Of a stretch of DNA of 35,041 nucleotides, positions 7,324-15,562 are shown piece after piece (positions within the stretch are counted from its first letter, which is position 1; each line of letters opens with the position of its first letter). The notes beneath the pieces are model-generated. The model saw nothing but the letters and a program-made list of their open reading frames with translations. It did not search any database and was not told the DNA's origin. Made by a program: the position numbers and the translations under genes. Source of the DNA: Paraburkholderia humisilvae (GTDB lineage Bacteria; Pseudomonadota; Gammaproteobacteria; Burkholderiales; Burkholderiaceae); NCBI RefSeq assembly GCF_902859855.1, contig NZ_CADIKH010000058.1, positions 1 to 35,041 on the forward strand, in the 5' to 3' direction.

Positions 7324-8148
7324 CTAAGGGGCGGTTTCGCCGATGTGTGCCAGCAGCGATTCCGTATCATCCTTGGACCAGTACGTTTCCTTTCGATAGA
7401 ATCCGTGAAGCGTTCGTTCGTAACTTCGACCAAGCGGCACAGCGTCATCGTACTCGGGACTATTCCTGATCGCTTCGCGGCTGAGTTCTGTTGAAACGGT
7501 GGAGTCGAACCAGTTGGTATGGTTGATCCATTGCGTTGCAAGCAGGACTTCCTTCCCGCCTGGCCACCAGTTTCGCGTATCGACGATCAGGTAGCGGATA
7601 ACCCACGCGACATCGTCGAAAATGAAACCGGAAACGTGGCCAATGCTGCCATCCACGGCGTCGATGTGACACCCCTTTACCGCATCGGTACTGCGCAGAC
7701 GAACATCCGCAGGTGATTCATCTGCATGGGGCTCGGGGTTCACCGGTGCCTCCGGGTCAAAACGTGGCGCGCCCGTCGAGCCGGGGAACGCGGGATAGGC
7801 GTCCATCCCCCATAAATTCGCGCTGCCCCAGTACCTCGGATAGCCGTAGTAAAGGAGGTGGCTGGTTTCATACTGGCGCGACACCGATTTATGCGTATCG
7901 ATATCCGGGCTGTCTCTGACCTGTTGCCGCGTGAGGTCCACCTGCACGGTACCCGAACCCGGATCTGAATGCCGGATTGAATACGGTGATATCAATACCT
8001 GTCGCTTACTCATCCAGGTTCCCGTGTCGACCACGAGATAGCGAACGCCCCACGCCTCATCATCAAATAAGGCCTGATCGACGGTTCCCATTTCACCGTC
8101 GCGCGCGACAACAGCGCACCCGTGAAGACTCTCTATGCTTCGCAACAT
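7324..8148 (-). CDS. Tandem PRC-barrel protein
   Basis: This 274-aa protein has two PRC-barrel repeats, at about residues 1-75 and 165-245. Each carries the same signature, DD-x-AW-x-IRYL-V/I-VDT-x2-W (EAWGVRYLVVDTGTW and VAWVIRYLIVDTRNW), so an internal duplication is likely. The linker between them is Pro-, Tyr- and Trp-rich (LLYYGYPRYWGSANLWG). It has no signal peptide. GGAG lies 8 nt before the chosen ATG (8148); the frame extends upstream to 8367, but that part has no PRC-like sequence. PRC domains often serve as protein- or RNA-binding modules, for example in RimM and photosynthetic reaction centres, but no partner is evident here. Downstream on the same strand lies the slipin gene. Confidence 0.85.
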   Translation of the reverse strand: MLRSIESLHGCAVVARDGEMGTVDQALFDDEAWGVRYLVVDTGTWMSKRQVLISPYSIRHSDPGSGTVQVDLTRQQVRDSPDIDTHKSVSRQYETSHLLYYGYPRYWGSANLWGMDAYPAFPGSTGAPRFDPEAPVNPEPHADESPADVRLRSTDAVKGCHIDAVDGSIGHVSGFIFDDVAWVIRYLIVDTRNWWPGGKEVLLATQWINHTNWFDSTVSTELSREAIRNSPEYDDAVPLGRSYERTLHGFYRKETYWSKDDTESLLAHIGETAP

Positions 8149-8512
8149 GTCCTCTACTCCGAATGTGTTTCCAGCCTCCCCGCACCGTCGATGATGCACG
8201 GTCGCCTCTTCCGGGCAATGTCGCTGGTCGGCATGGCTATCGCGGTGGTCTGCCGCGTCCCATCCGGCAGGCAGACGAACGATCTTTCTCAACGACACTA
8301 CACGAACTGAGCGATCAACTCGGTACGCTAGCAGGCAAGGAGGTCCCAATCGCGCGCCTGCTTGCACGCCGATAGACCCTGTACCGGCTGGGATGCTTTA
8401 CAGGCAGGTACGGGACCGTACCGACATATCCGGCACATGCGTGCATCGTGTAATCGGTCCGCCCTCACTCGATTGACGAGAGGGCCAACTCGCTTCCGGC
8501 TTACAGCACGTT
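8149..8512. other. Intergenic region upstream of the tandem PRC gene
   Basis: This region lies between the minus-strand PRC gene and the plus-strand desaturase block. It holds the GGTACG-N4-CGTACC palindrome at 8407-8422. Open frames here are shadows of the PRC frame's upstream extension and have no ribosome site. Confidence 0.4.
8407..8422. promoter_or_regulatory. Palindrome GGTACG-N4-CGTACC
   Basis: GGTACGGGACCGTACC is a perfect dyad (7-bp arms with a 2-nt centre, or 6-bp arms with a 4-nt spacer). It sits about 260 bp before the PRC-barrel ATG and about 330 bp before the divergent desaturase ATG. It shares arm sequence and spacing with 7242-7259. Operator function is inferred. Confidence 0.45.
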
Positions 8513-8674
8513 ATGGCCGAAGTCCTCAATGACCAGATGGTAGACATGAACCCGCTGACGTTTTTTCTTCTTAACGCGCTCGTTCTTGCGTCTTTCGATT
8601 TCTGGCAGTCGGGCCGGCCCGCAGCCCTGGCGGCACGGAAAATCGCAGTCGCCTGCTGCCCCTATGTGCAGTAG
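8513..8674 (+). CDS. Doubtful 53-aa ORF before the desaturase
   Basis: An ATG frame begins MAEVLNDQMV and contains a hydrophobic stretch, PLTFFLLNALVLASFDFW, that could span a membrane once. There is no clear ribosome site. It ends 59 bp before the desaturase start. It could be a small membrane protein or leader peptide, or chance. It is listed because it is the only coherent frame in this gap. Confidence 0.2.
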   Translation: MAEVLNDQMVDMNPLTFFLLNALVLASFDFWQSGRPAALAARKIAVACCPYVQ

Positions 8675-8733
8675 GTATAGCTGCCTTGGCTCACCCGGAT
8701 ACGGTCAACGTTTTCCGTAGAAAGAGGGTCAAC

Positions 8734-9927
8734 ATGTTTCGTCTTTCACTGGCATTTCTTTCAAACGGCCTGCTCTATCTTGCGTGGTGGCAGATTGTGC
8801 TGGTCACGCTGATATTGACCCATGTCACGATTATCAGCGTCACGGTGTACCTTCATCGTTGTCAGGCACATCGCGCGCTTGAACTTCACCCGGCGGTTGC
8901 CCACTTTTTCCGCTTCTGGCTGTGGATGACCACGGGGATGGTGACCGGTCATTGGGCCGCAGTCCACCGCAAGCATCACGCCAAGTGCGAGACCGCTGAA
9001 GACCCGCATAGCCCGCAGACCCATGGCATCTGGAAGGTCCTGCTCGGGGGTGCCGAACTTTATCGCCTGGAAGCCAGCAATGAAGAAACACTGCGCAAAT
9101 TCGGCCACGGCACACCAAACGACTGGATCGAATGGAACCTCTATGCGAAATACCCGAGCCTTGGCGTAAGCCTGCTGATCGTGATCGACGTTGCGATGTT
9201 CGGTATCGTCGGCATTTCGGTATGGGCCATCCAGATGATGTGGATTCCGTTCTGGGCAGGCGGCGTAGTCAACGGCATCGGCCATTTTCGCGGATACCGA
9301 AACTTCGGTACGGCGGATGCGAGTATGAATATTATTCCGTTCGGAATTCTGATCGGCGGAGAAGAGCTTCATAACAACCACCACGCCTACGCTACCTCCG
9401 CCAGACTGTCCAGGAAGTGGTACGAGCTTGACCTCGGCTGGATGTACATTCGCGTACTGCACGCGCTAGGTCTCGCCACAATAAGAAAGGCGGCGGCACC
9501 GCATCTGGTCAAGGGCAAGACAATACTCGATGACGCTACGCTGCAGGCAGTACTACGCAACCGCTATGAGGTGATGGCCAACTATGCCCGGGCAGCCGAA
9601 CGGGCGTACCGGCAAGAGATTGGGCGAAAGGAGTGCATCACCCGGCGGGAGAAAGCGCGCCTTATACGAAGTGCCCGAGCATGGCTTCGCGGCGAACACG
9701 CGTGGCCAGGCAGTTCCCCTCAACTGAAATCAGCAGGACTGGACGGGCGCAACCCGGGGCTTCGTCCCTACGTCGAGTTGCGCGACGAACTCCTGGCGAT
9801 GTGGGAGCGATCGAATCTTTCGCGCGAGCAGTTGCTTCTCCAGTTGCAGGACTGGTGTCGTCGTGCGGAAGTGAGCGGCAGCAAAACGCTTGAGGCGTTT
9901 TCGTTGAGACTTCGCCAGCATGCCTGA
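8734..9927 (+). CDS. Membrane fatty acid desaturase
   Basis: This 397-aa integral membrane di-iron enzyme would insert a double bond in an acyl chain using O2 and electrons from a ferredoxin or flavin partner. The three histidine boxes are HRCQAH (H41, H46), HRKHH (H78, H81, H82) and HNNHH (H213, H216, H217), with an extra His at 184 in NGIGHFRGYRN. Hydrophobic segments at about 7-40, 57-72 and 143-180 fit the usual membrane arrangement. The C-terminal 150 residues are soluble and rich in Arg and Glu, an extension seen in some proteobacterial homologues. A GAGGG ribosome site lies 6 nt before ATG 8734, which is preferred over the TTG at 8686. An O2-using enzyme amid apparent low-oxygen genes could restore membrane fluidity after re-oxygenation; that is inference. 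Confidence 0.92.
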   Translation: MFRLSLAFLSNGLLYLAWWQIVLVTLILTHVTIISVTVYLHRCQAHRALELHPAVAHFFRFWLWMTTGMVTGHWAAVHRKHHAKCETAEDPHSPQTHGIWKVLLGGAELYRLEASNEETLRKFGHGTPNDWIEWNLYAKYPSLGVSLLIVIDVAMFGIVGISVWAIQMMWIPFWAGGVVNGIGHFRGYRNFGTADASMNIIPFGILIGGEELHNNHHAYATSARLSRKWYELDLGWMYIRVLHALGLATIRKAAAPHLVKGKTILDDATLQAVLRNRYEVMANYARAAERAYRQEIGRKECITRREKARLIRSARAWLRGEHAWPGSSPQLKSAGLDGRNPGLRPYVELRDELLAMWERSNLSREQLLLQLQDWCRRAEVSGSKTLEAFSLRLRQHA

Positions 9928-10564
9928 CGGATAGGGTCGGTGCCTGTGCGGCCGGAAATCGTGCCGTACCGATCTCACGGCAAGCGGTGTGGGTACCGGG
10001 TCTCGAACCGGCGACACAATTTACGCCGTTCTCACATTAAGTCCGCATCCGATTGTGGACGGTAAAGATCGGTACCTGAATTGCCAGCTACCGTACAGAC
10101 TCCCGCTTCGACGCGCGCGATACTCTGTCTGGACAGACGGACGCATGCTTTCGATCATCGACGGTCCTACCCATTTATATCGGGGGAAGGAAAGCATTCA
10201 GCCAAAGCCTACCCAGTCCGGCGCACGATTTTCGTGCCGCAGATTTGCCTACACCTCCGGTCCGCAATACGTGGTTTGCGGGCGCAGTGCATTGCGCCCG
10301 GATTAGCCCCACCCCGGCGGAGCACACCGGTGAATATATGCCGTGCAGAAACCGTCTCTTGCACGAAAAGGCAAACGCCCTGCGCCAGAATTGGCATCAG
10401 GGCATCCAGATCCAGGCGGTCGAATCCCAGACAGCTTTCCCCCAGGCTGATCCTGACAACGCTGGATCGCACAGTCACCCAATGGTTGTCAAAGCGGGTG
10501 CGAGTGCTCGAGGCATCGCGCGTTCAGCTTGATCGCTACTTACCCTACTGAAGGAAAGACCACC
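9928..10564. other. 640-bp leader region before the DUF3141 operon
   Basis: This region contains a half copy of the GTACC motif family (9962-9979), the GCTACCGTACAGAC element (10087-10138), and a hairpin CGGGCGCA/TGCGCCCG at 10279-10286 and 10293-10300 with no T-run. Open frames across it have no ribosome site or coding character. It is unusually long for a leader, so a regulatory RNA is possible but not shown. Confidence 0.4.
10087..10138. promoter_or_regulatory. GCTACCGTACAGAC element, second copy
   Basis: The 14-nt string at 10087-10100 is identical to 4235-4248. Downstream, GTCTG (10127-10131) and CAGAC (10134-10138) form a close dyad with a 2-nt spacer. It lies about 430 bp before the DUF3141 start. 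The shared string is directly seen; a regulatory role is inferred. Confidence 0.4.
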
Positions 10565-12829
10565 ATGCCGGACACGACCTCATCGAATATTCCCAACACG
10601 CTACCTCCCAAAGGCGCTCAAACGCCCGGATCGCTGGCTCGCTCTCCTGCCAGCGCCGGCAACCCTGTCGCCGATTGGCCGGAGTATTTGGTTGACGCCT
10701 GTCAGCGGGGTATTCTCTTTCTGGATTTGCTGCGGCGGCGGGGTGACGAAGAGGTAGAGATGACTTCGCGGCCGATGGCGACCGTGCTGAGTTTCGATCA
10801 TGACGTAATCATGGATGGACGCTTGCTGCCCCGACCAATCAACTACGCGCTCTCACGCATCCTTCCCCCGCCGGGAGTCCTGACGGATCTGAAAAAACGG
10901 CCGGTCGTGGTGGTGGATCCGCGCGCCGGCCAGGGACCCGGCATCGGTGGTTTCAAAACTGAAAGCGAGATAGGCGATGCGCTCAGCGCGGGCCATCCGG
11001 TTTACTTCATCGGCTTCGGGGCTGAGCCCGCACCCGGCCAGCAGTTCCTGGATGTCGTCGAAGGGCAGGTGAGTTTCTTTGAGAAGGTCGTCGCACTCCA
11101 TCCAGACACGCCGCGCCCGTTTGCCATCGGTAACTGTCAGGCCGGTTATCAGACGCTGATGGTAGCCATCTTGCGGCCCGACCTGTTTGGCCCCTGCCTG
11201 GTCGCGGGCTCACCGATGTCTTACTGGCAGGGCGTACGCGGGAAGAACCCCATGCGCTACTCGGGCGGTCTGCTCGGCGGCAGCTGGCTCACCGCCATGA
11301 CAGGCGATCTCGGCAACGGAAAGATAGACGGGACGGGATTGATCCTGAATTTCGACATGCTGAACCCTGCGAACTGGCTATGGGGCAAGCAATATGAGGT
11401 GTACACGCATGTCGACACCGATGCCGATCGTTACCTCGGGTTCGAAAAGTGGTGGGGCGATTTCATCCAGCTAAACGGCGACGAGCTTCAGTTTCTGGTG
11501 GACAACCTTTTCATCGGCGACAAGCTTGCCCGCAATCAGATTCAGTCGCGCAATGGGACGGTCTTCGACCTTCGAAGTGTCACGTCGCCGATCATTGTGT
11601 TCACCTCGATGGCTGACAACATCAGCCCGCCTCCACAGACGCTCGGCTGGATCCTCGATCTGTATCAGGACGTCGACGACATTCGGGCCACGGGCCGAAC
11701 CATCGTGTACTGCGTGAACCAGCAGATCGGACATCTGGCTATCTTCGTGTCTGCCAAGGTGGGCGCAAAGGAGGACGAGGAGTTCATACAGATGATGGAC
11801 ATCATCGACTGTCTGCCGCCCGGACTCTACGAGATGGTTATTTCCCCGCGGCCATCTGACGTACCTGCGAGTGGTTTCGTCACCGGACAATGGATTTCCC
11901 GGTTTGAGGCGCGTTCGTTTGATGACATCCGCGCGCTTGGACGCAACAGCCCGGAGGATGATCGTGCCTTCGCTGCGGTGGCCCGGCTGTCGGAACTGAA
12001 CCTCTCGATCTATCGCAGCTTCATGCAGCCCTTCGTGCGCGCGCTTGCCAGCCAGCCTGGGGCGAGCCTTGCTCAAGCCCTGAATCCGCTCAGGCTTAGT
12101 TACACGGCGTTCGCCGACAGTCATCCGTGGATGAAGCCCGTACAGGCGATGGCAGCCAGTGTGAACGCAATGCGCCAGCCCGTGGCGGCGGATAACCCGT
12201 TTCTTGCCGCGCAGACGCAGGTATCGGAGCAGATCACTGCCGGCCTCGACGCCTATCGGGTAGCGCGCGACCAACTCGAAGAGCAGATGTTTTTTGGCTT
12301 CTACGGGTCTCCACTCGTGCAGGCACTTCTTGGCATAACTGAAAGCAGCGAGCTCAGACCGCTTCCCGATATTTCAGCCGAACAGGCGGCCGCGCGGAGG
12401 GCTCAGGCCGTTGCCTATGAGGCGAAGCTGCAGACCGGCGGATTCGATGAGGCGCTGACCCGGGCCGTGCTGTACGTTACCGCGGCCGAACGGAGCATCG
12501 ACGAGCGGTGTGCGCTCGCGTTGAACGTCGCGCGCCGCAAGCTCATGCATCTCCCGCTCGCCGGTTTCAAGGCACTCGTGCGGGACCAGTTCTTCGTTCT
12601 GCAGCTCGAGCGCGAGCGTGCGGTCGAAGTGATTGCCTCCCTGGTCCCGGCGGCGCTCGAGCGCAAGGAACTGATGAAGCAGGTGCACGCGATCATCGAC
12701 GCGGGCGATTCTCCTTGCCTGGCGGAGAGTGAGCGTCTGATGCGGCTGTCACAGTTGCTAGCGGCGCCGGTTCGCAAGCCGCTTTCTCCTGTCGCGTCCG
12801 GCGAAGCCCCCATCGGGACGCAAGCGTGA
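10565..12829 (+). CDS. DUF3141 protein, PHA-synthase-like alpha/beta hydrolase
   Basis: This 754-aa protein belongs, as I recall it, to the DUF3141 group annotated as poly(3-hydroxyalkanoate) synthetase-like. The alpha/beta-hydrolase part (about 70-420) has GNCQAG with Cys191 in the nucleophile elbow, where PhaC synthases have G-x-C-x-G. An Asp in MADNISPPPQ (Asp351) and a His in QIGHLAIF (His390) complete a PhaC-like Cys-Asp-His triad. The C-terminal 330 residues are helical and have no named domain. The start at 10565 has an AAGGAAAG ribosome site; the upstream TTG (10529) is less likely. The next genes follow after 18 and 6 bp, so the protein works with a phosphotransacylase and acyl kinase. 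I infer an acyl-thioester or polyester reaction feeding them. The substrate is unknown. Confidence 0.85.
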   Translation: MPDTTSSNIPNTLPPKGAQTPGSLARSPASAGNPVADWPEYLVDACQRGILFLDLLRRRGDEEVEMTSRPMATVLSFDHDVIMDGRLLPRPINYALSRILPPPGVLTDLKKRPVVVVDPRAGQGPGIGGFKTESEIGDALSAGHPVYFIGFGAEPAPGQQFLDVVEGQVSFFEKVVALHPDTPRPFAIGNCQAGYQTLMVAILRPDLFGPCLVAGSPMSYWQGVRGKNPMRYSGGLLGGSWLTAMTGDLGNGKIDGTGLILNFDMLNPANWLWGKQYEVYTHVDTDADRYLGFEKWWGDFIQLNGDELQFLVDNLFIGDKLARNQIQSRNGTVFDLRSVTSPIIVFTSMADNISPPPQTLGWILDLYQDVDDIRATGRTIVYCVNQQIGHLAIFVSAKVGAKEDEEFIQMMDIIDCLPPGLYEMVISPRPSDVPASGFVTGQWISRFEARSFDDIRALGRNSPEDDRAFAAVARLSELNLSIYRSFMQPFVRALASQPGASLAQALNPLRLSYTAFADSHPWMKPVQAMAASVNAMRQPVAADNPFLAAQTQVSEQITAGLDAYRVARDQLEEQMFFGFYGSPLVQALLGITESSELRPLPDISAEQAAARRAQAVAYEAKLQTGGFDEALTRAVLYVTAAERSIDERCALALNVARRKLMHLPLAGFKALVRDQFFVLQLERERAVEVIASLVPAALERKELMKQVHAIIDAGDSPCLAESERLMRLSQLLAAPVRKPLSPVASGEAPIGTQA

Positions 12830-12847
12830 TTCTCTGGAGTTGCAGCA

Positions 12848-14209
12848 ATGCAGACCATCGTAAACAAGACATTTGATGAAATCGCTCCCGGCGATGCCGC
12901 CACGGTTCACCGCAAGCTGCAGATCGGCGACGTGCGGGCCTGGGCTGCCGCTTTCGGTGCAGTGGACAGGTGCGCGGGTCCGTCCGGGAGTCAGGCGGCT
13001 GCTGGCATCGTTACGTCCATGCTGACCTCGCTGGCCGGGTCAGTCCTGCCGGGTCCCGGGACTTCGATCCGGGCGAGTTCTGTCCAGATCAAGGGGGAAC
13101 TGCCGATCGACTCCGTGATGACGGTTCATCTCGTCGTGCGGGAGAAGCGCGTGGATCACGGAACCGTCGTGCTGGATGGTCAATGCACGGACGCGGCCGG
13201 GCAGATAGTCGCAACCGCGAGCCTGGAAGTCCTGGCGCCAACCGTGCGACAGCAATACCAGGTCGCAGAGCATCGGCTTGACCAGCTGATTGAGCGCTGC
13301 CTGGCTCTCAGGCCAATGCTGACGGCCGTCGTCCATCCGTGCAGCGCGGATGCCCTTGCCGGTGCGGTGCAGGCTGCTGAGGCTGGTCTGATCGTGCCGG
13401 TTCTTTTCGGACCGGTAGCCGAGATCCGGAAGATCGCCGATCAGGCGTGCCTCGACATAGCCAGGTTCCGGATGGTGGCAACCGACAACGCCGAGGATTC
13501 AGCGCTTAAGGCGGCCACGGCAGCCGGTGCCGGAGAAGTGGCGGCGTTGATGAAGGGCAACCTGCACACGAATGTATTTCTGCACGCGGTCATGCAGAAG
13601 GAAGCAAGGCTGCGCACAGGGCGAATCATCAGCCACTGTTCGATGGTGTCGGTCCCGACCTATGCGCGCCGCTTCGTCATCAGCGATGTCGCGCTGAACA
13701 TCGCACCGGACACCGGGCAGAAGCGTGACATTTGCCAGAACGCAATCGGCTTCGCTCGCGCGCTTGGGATCGACGTCCCGAAAGTGGCCGTGCTGGCGGC
13801 GGTGGAAATGGTGCGTAGCGACATGCCGGCGACGCTTGACGCTGCGATTCTTGCCAAAATGGCGGACCGCCGTCAGATCGTTGGCGGTATCGTCGACGGC
13901 CCGCTTGACCTGGATGCCGCGGTGGATGCCGAAGCGGCACGGATCAAACATATCGCATCGCCCGTTGCAGGTCTGGCCGATGTCCTGATCGTGCCGAACA
14001 TTGAGGCCGGCAACATGGTTTACAAGAACCTCGCCTTCATGGCCGATGCGCAGACCGCGGGTCTCGTGGTCGGCGCGCGGGTACCGGTGATTCTGACCAG
14101 CCGTGCCGATAGCATGGCTGCCCGTGTCTTTTCGGCCGCTACCGCCGTGCTGTATGCCGAAGCAATCGCGCGGGATCCTTCCGTCCTGCATCCTGAAACC
14201 GCGGAGTGA
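12848..14209 (+). CDS. MaoC-like/phosphate acyltransferase fusion
   Basis: This 453-aa protein has an N-terminal hot-dog MaoC-like domain (residues about 1-131) and a C-terminal phosphate acetyl/butyryltransferase domain (about 150-453). It is the layout usually called bifunctional enoyl-CoA hydratase/phosphate acetyltransferase. The PTA part would convert acyl-CoA and phosphate to acyl phosphate; KRDICQNAIGFARALGI and the DGPLDLDAA segment are typical. In the MaoC part the hydratase motif D-x-N-P-x-H is replaced by DRCAGP (residues 40-45), and the later HG turn is AAGI, so hydratase activity is doubtful. The domain may now only bind an acyl chain or CoA. TGGAG serves as ribosome site. Acetate kinase follows after 6 bp, completing acyl-CoA to ATP. 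Confidence 0.9.
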   Translation: MQTIVNKTFDEIAPGDAATVHRKLQIGDVRAWAAAFGAVDRCAGPSGSQAAAGIVTSMLTSLAGSVLPGPGTSIRASSVQIKGELPIDSVMTVHLVVREKRVDHGTVVLDGQCTDAAGQIVATASLEVLAPTVRQQYQVAEHRLDQLIERCLALRPMLTAVVHPCSADALAGAVQAAEAGLIVPVLFGPVAEIRKIADQACLDIARFRMVATDNAEDSALKAATAAGAGEVAALMKGNLHTNVFLHAVMQKEARLRTGRIISHCSMVSVPTYARRFVISDVALNIAPDTGQKRDICQNAIGFARALGIDVPKVAVLAAVEMVRSDMPATLDAAILAKMADRRQIVGGIVDGPLDLDAAVDAEAARIKHIASPVAGLADVLIVPNIEAGNMVYKNLAFMADAQTAGLVVGARVPVILTSRADSMAARVFSAATAVLYAEAIARDPSVLHPETAE

Positions 14210-14215
14210 CGGGCG

Positions 14216-15388
14216 ATGAACCGGGCCATCGTCGTCTTTAATGCAGGCTCGACAAGCCTGAAGTTCGCCGCCTATGCCGTCGAAGCTGGAGGGGCGCTCT
14301 CCATGCTTTGCGTGGGCCGGATCGACAGCATGCAGGGCGATCCGCATTTCGTCGTCAAGAATGCCGCCGGCAAGCCGTGGGACGCGCATGAATGGGGTGA
14401 GGGCCATGCGATCGATCACCGGACAGCGCTGCCTTTCATCATCGCCTGGCTCGAAGCCAACCTGGCGGGTACGAAGGTGGTCGCCGCGGGCCACCGGGTG
14501 GTACTCGGCGGAACGCGGTTCGAGGCGCCGGTGCGAATCGAAGGCGATGTACTGGATTATCTCGACTCGCTGGCCGCGATGGAGCCGTCGCACCAGCCCT
14601 TCAACGTGCATGGCGCTCGCGCCTTCGCCGAGGCGTTCCCGGGGCTGCCGCAGGTTGCCTGCTTCGATACGTCGTTCCATCGCACGATGCCGGAAGTCGC
14701 GCAGACCTATGCGGTCCCTCAGGACGTGCGAGATGCCGGCGTGCGCCACTGGGGTTATCACGGCATCTCCTACGACTATATCTCGCGGCAGGTGCCGAAA
14801 TTCGCACCTGCGGCGCGACGGGTGATCGTTGCGCATCTGGGCGGCGGCGCCAGCATGTGTGCCATGCTGGACGGAAAGAGCGTGGAGACCACGATGGGTT
14901 TCGCCGGCGTATCTGGTCTGCCGATGGCGACGCGCTCGGGCGACGTGCCGCCGGGCGCGCTGTTCTATCTGCTGCGTCGCAAGCTATTTGACGACGCCAC
15001 GCTTGAGAAGATGCTGTACGAACGCTCGGGCCTGCTCGGTCTGTCGGGCATCAGCGGCGACATGCGGGTGTTGCAGGAGAGTGCGGATCCGCGTGCGGTC
15101 GCGGCGATAGAGAGCTTCGTCTATGCGATGACAAAGTACGCTGGCGCCTACGCCACTGTGCTCGGCGGTCTGGATGCCTTCGTATTCACCGCGGGCATCG
15201 GCGAGAACTCCGTGCCGCTGCGCGCCGCACTGTGCGGCAAACTGGCGTGGCTTGGCGTGAAGCTGGATGCACAGGCGAACACTTCCGGTGGACCGCGCAT
15301 TTCTACCCCGGACAGTGGCGTCTCGGTCTGGGTGATTCCCACCAACGAGGAACTGATGATCGCGCAACACACGCTGGCGCTCATTTAA
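14216..15388 (+). CDS. ackA: Acetate/propionate kinase
   Basis: This 390-aa cytosolic ASKHA-fold kinase makes ATP and a carboxylate from an acyl phosphate. Conserved residues match the family: Asn9 in FNAGSTSLKF, Arg94 in AGHRVV, catalytic Asp151 in FDTSFH, HLGGGASM (207-214), Arg240 in MATRSGD, FTAGIGENS (324-332) and the metal-binding Glu in PTNEEL (375-380). Length is normal. It lies 6 bp after the phosphotransacylase and ends the DUF3141-pta-ackA operon at a nested hairpin. The substrate could be acetyl, propionyl or butyryl phosphate. A second, broken ackA lies before fabI at 20486-20623. Confidence 0.95.
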   Translation: MNRAIVVFNAGSTSLKFAAYAVEAGGALSMLCVGRIDSMQGDPHFVVKNAAGKPWDAHEWGEGHAIDHRTALPFIIAWLEANLAGTKVVAAGHRVVLGGTRFEAPVRIEGDVLDYLDSLAAMEPSHQPFNVHGARAFAEAFPGLPQVACFDTSFHRTMPEVAQTYAVPQDVRDAGVRHWGYHGISYDYISRQVPKFAPAARRVIVAHLGGGASMCAMLDGKSVETTMGFAGVSGLPMATRSGDVPPGALFYLLRRKLFDDATLEKMLYERSGLLGLSGISGDMRVLQESADPRAVAAIESFVYAMTKYAGAYATVLGGLDAFVFTAGIGENSVPLRAALCGKLAWLGVKLDAQANTSGGPRISTPDSGVSVWVIPTNEELMIAQHTLALI

Positions 15389-15392
15389 CGAG

Positions 15393-15437
15393 ATCGCGGA
15401 AAACAGGACCCATGCGGTCCTGAATTTCCTCCGCGAT
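15393..15437. terminator. Nested hairpin after ackA
   Basis: The outer arms ATCGCGGA (15393-15400) and TCCGCGAT (15430-15437) enclose an inner hairpin AGGACC/GGTCCT (15405-15410 and 15416-15421). It starts 5 bp after the ackA stop and faces the end of the minus-strand ppk2 gene. There is no strong T-tract, but position and pairing suit an operon terminator. Confidence 0.6.
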
Positions 15438-15562
15438 TGTCTTGAGGAGTGGAGATATGGCGCCTGCGAGTCCCACGCCGCCGATGCCACCGTCGGCAGG
15501 GACGGCAAGAGTCGCAGTCCTGGTGCAATCCACTACGTGTTCGCATCGCAGCACTCAACGCT

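Noticed and set aside
9990..10020. tRNA T-arm-like sequence (TTCGAGA between CCGG stems on the minus strand)
   Set aside because: No matching acceptor stem, anticodon arm or D-arm is present at tRNA distance; only the T-loop-like string fits.
13499..14836. Minus-strand open frame of 445 codons opposite the phosphotransacylase and acetate kinase genes
   Set aside because: It lies fully antisense to two well-recognised genes, is rich in Arg and His from reversed GC codons, and has no ribosome site or domain.
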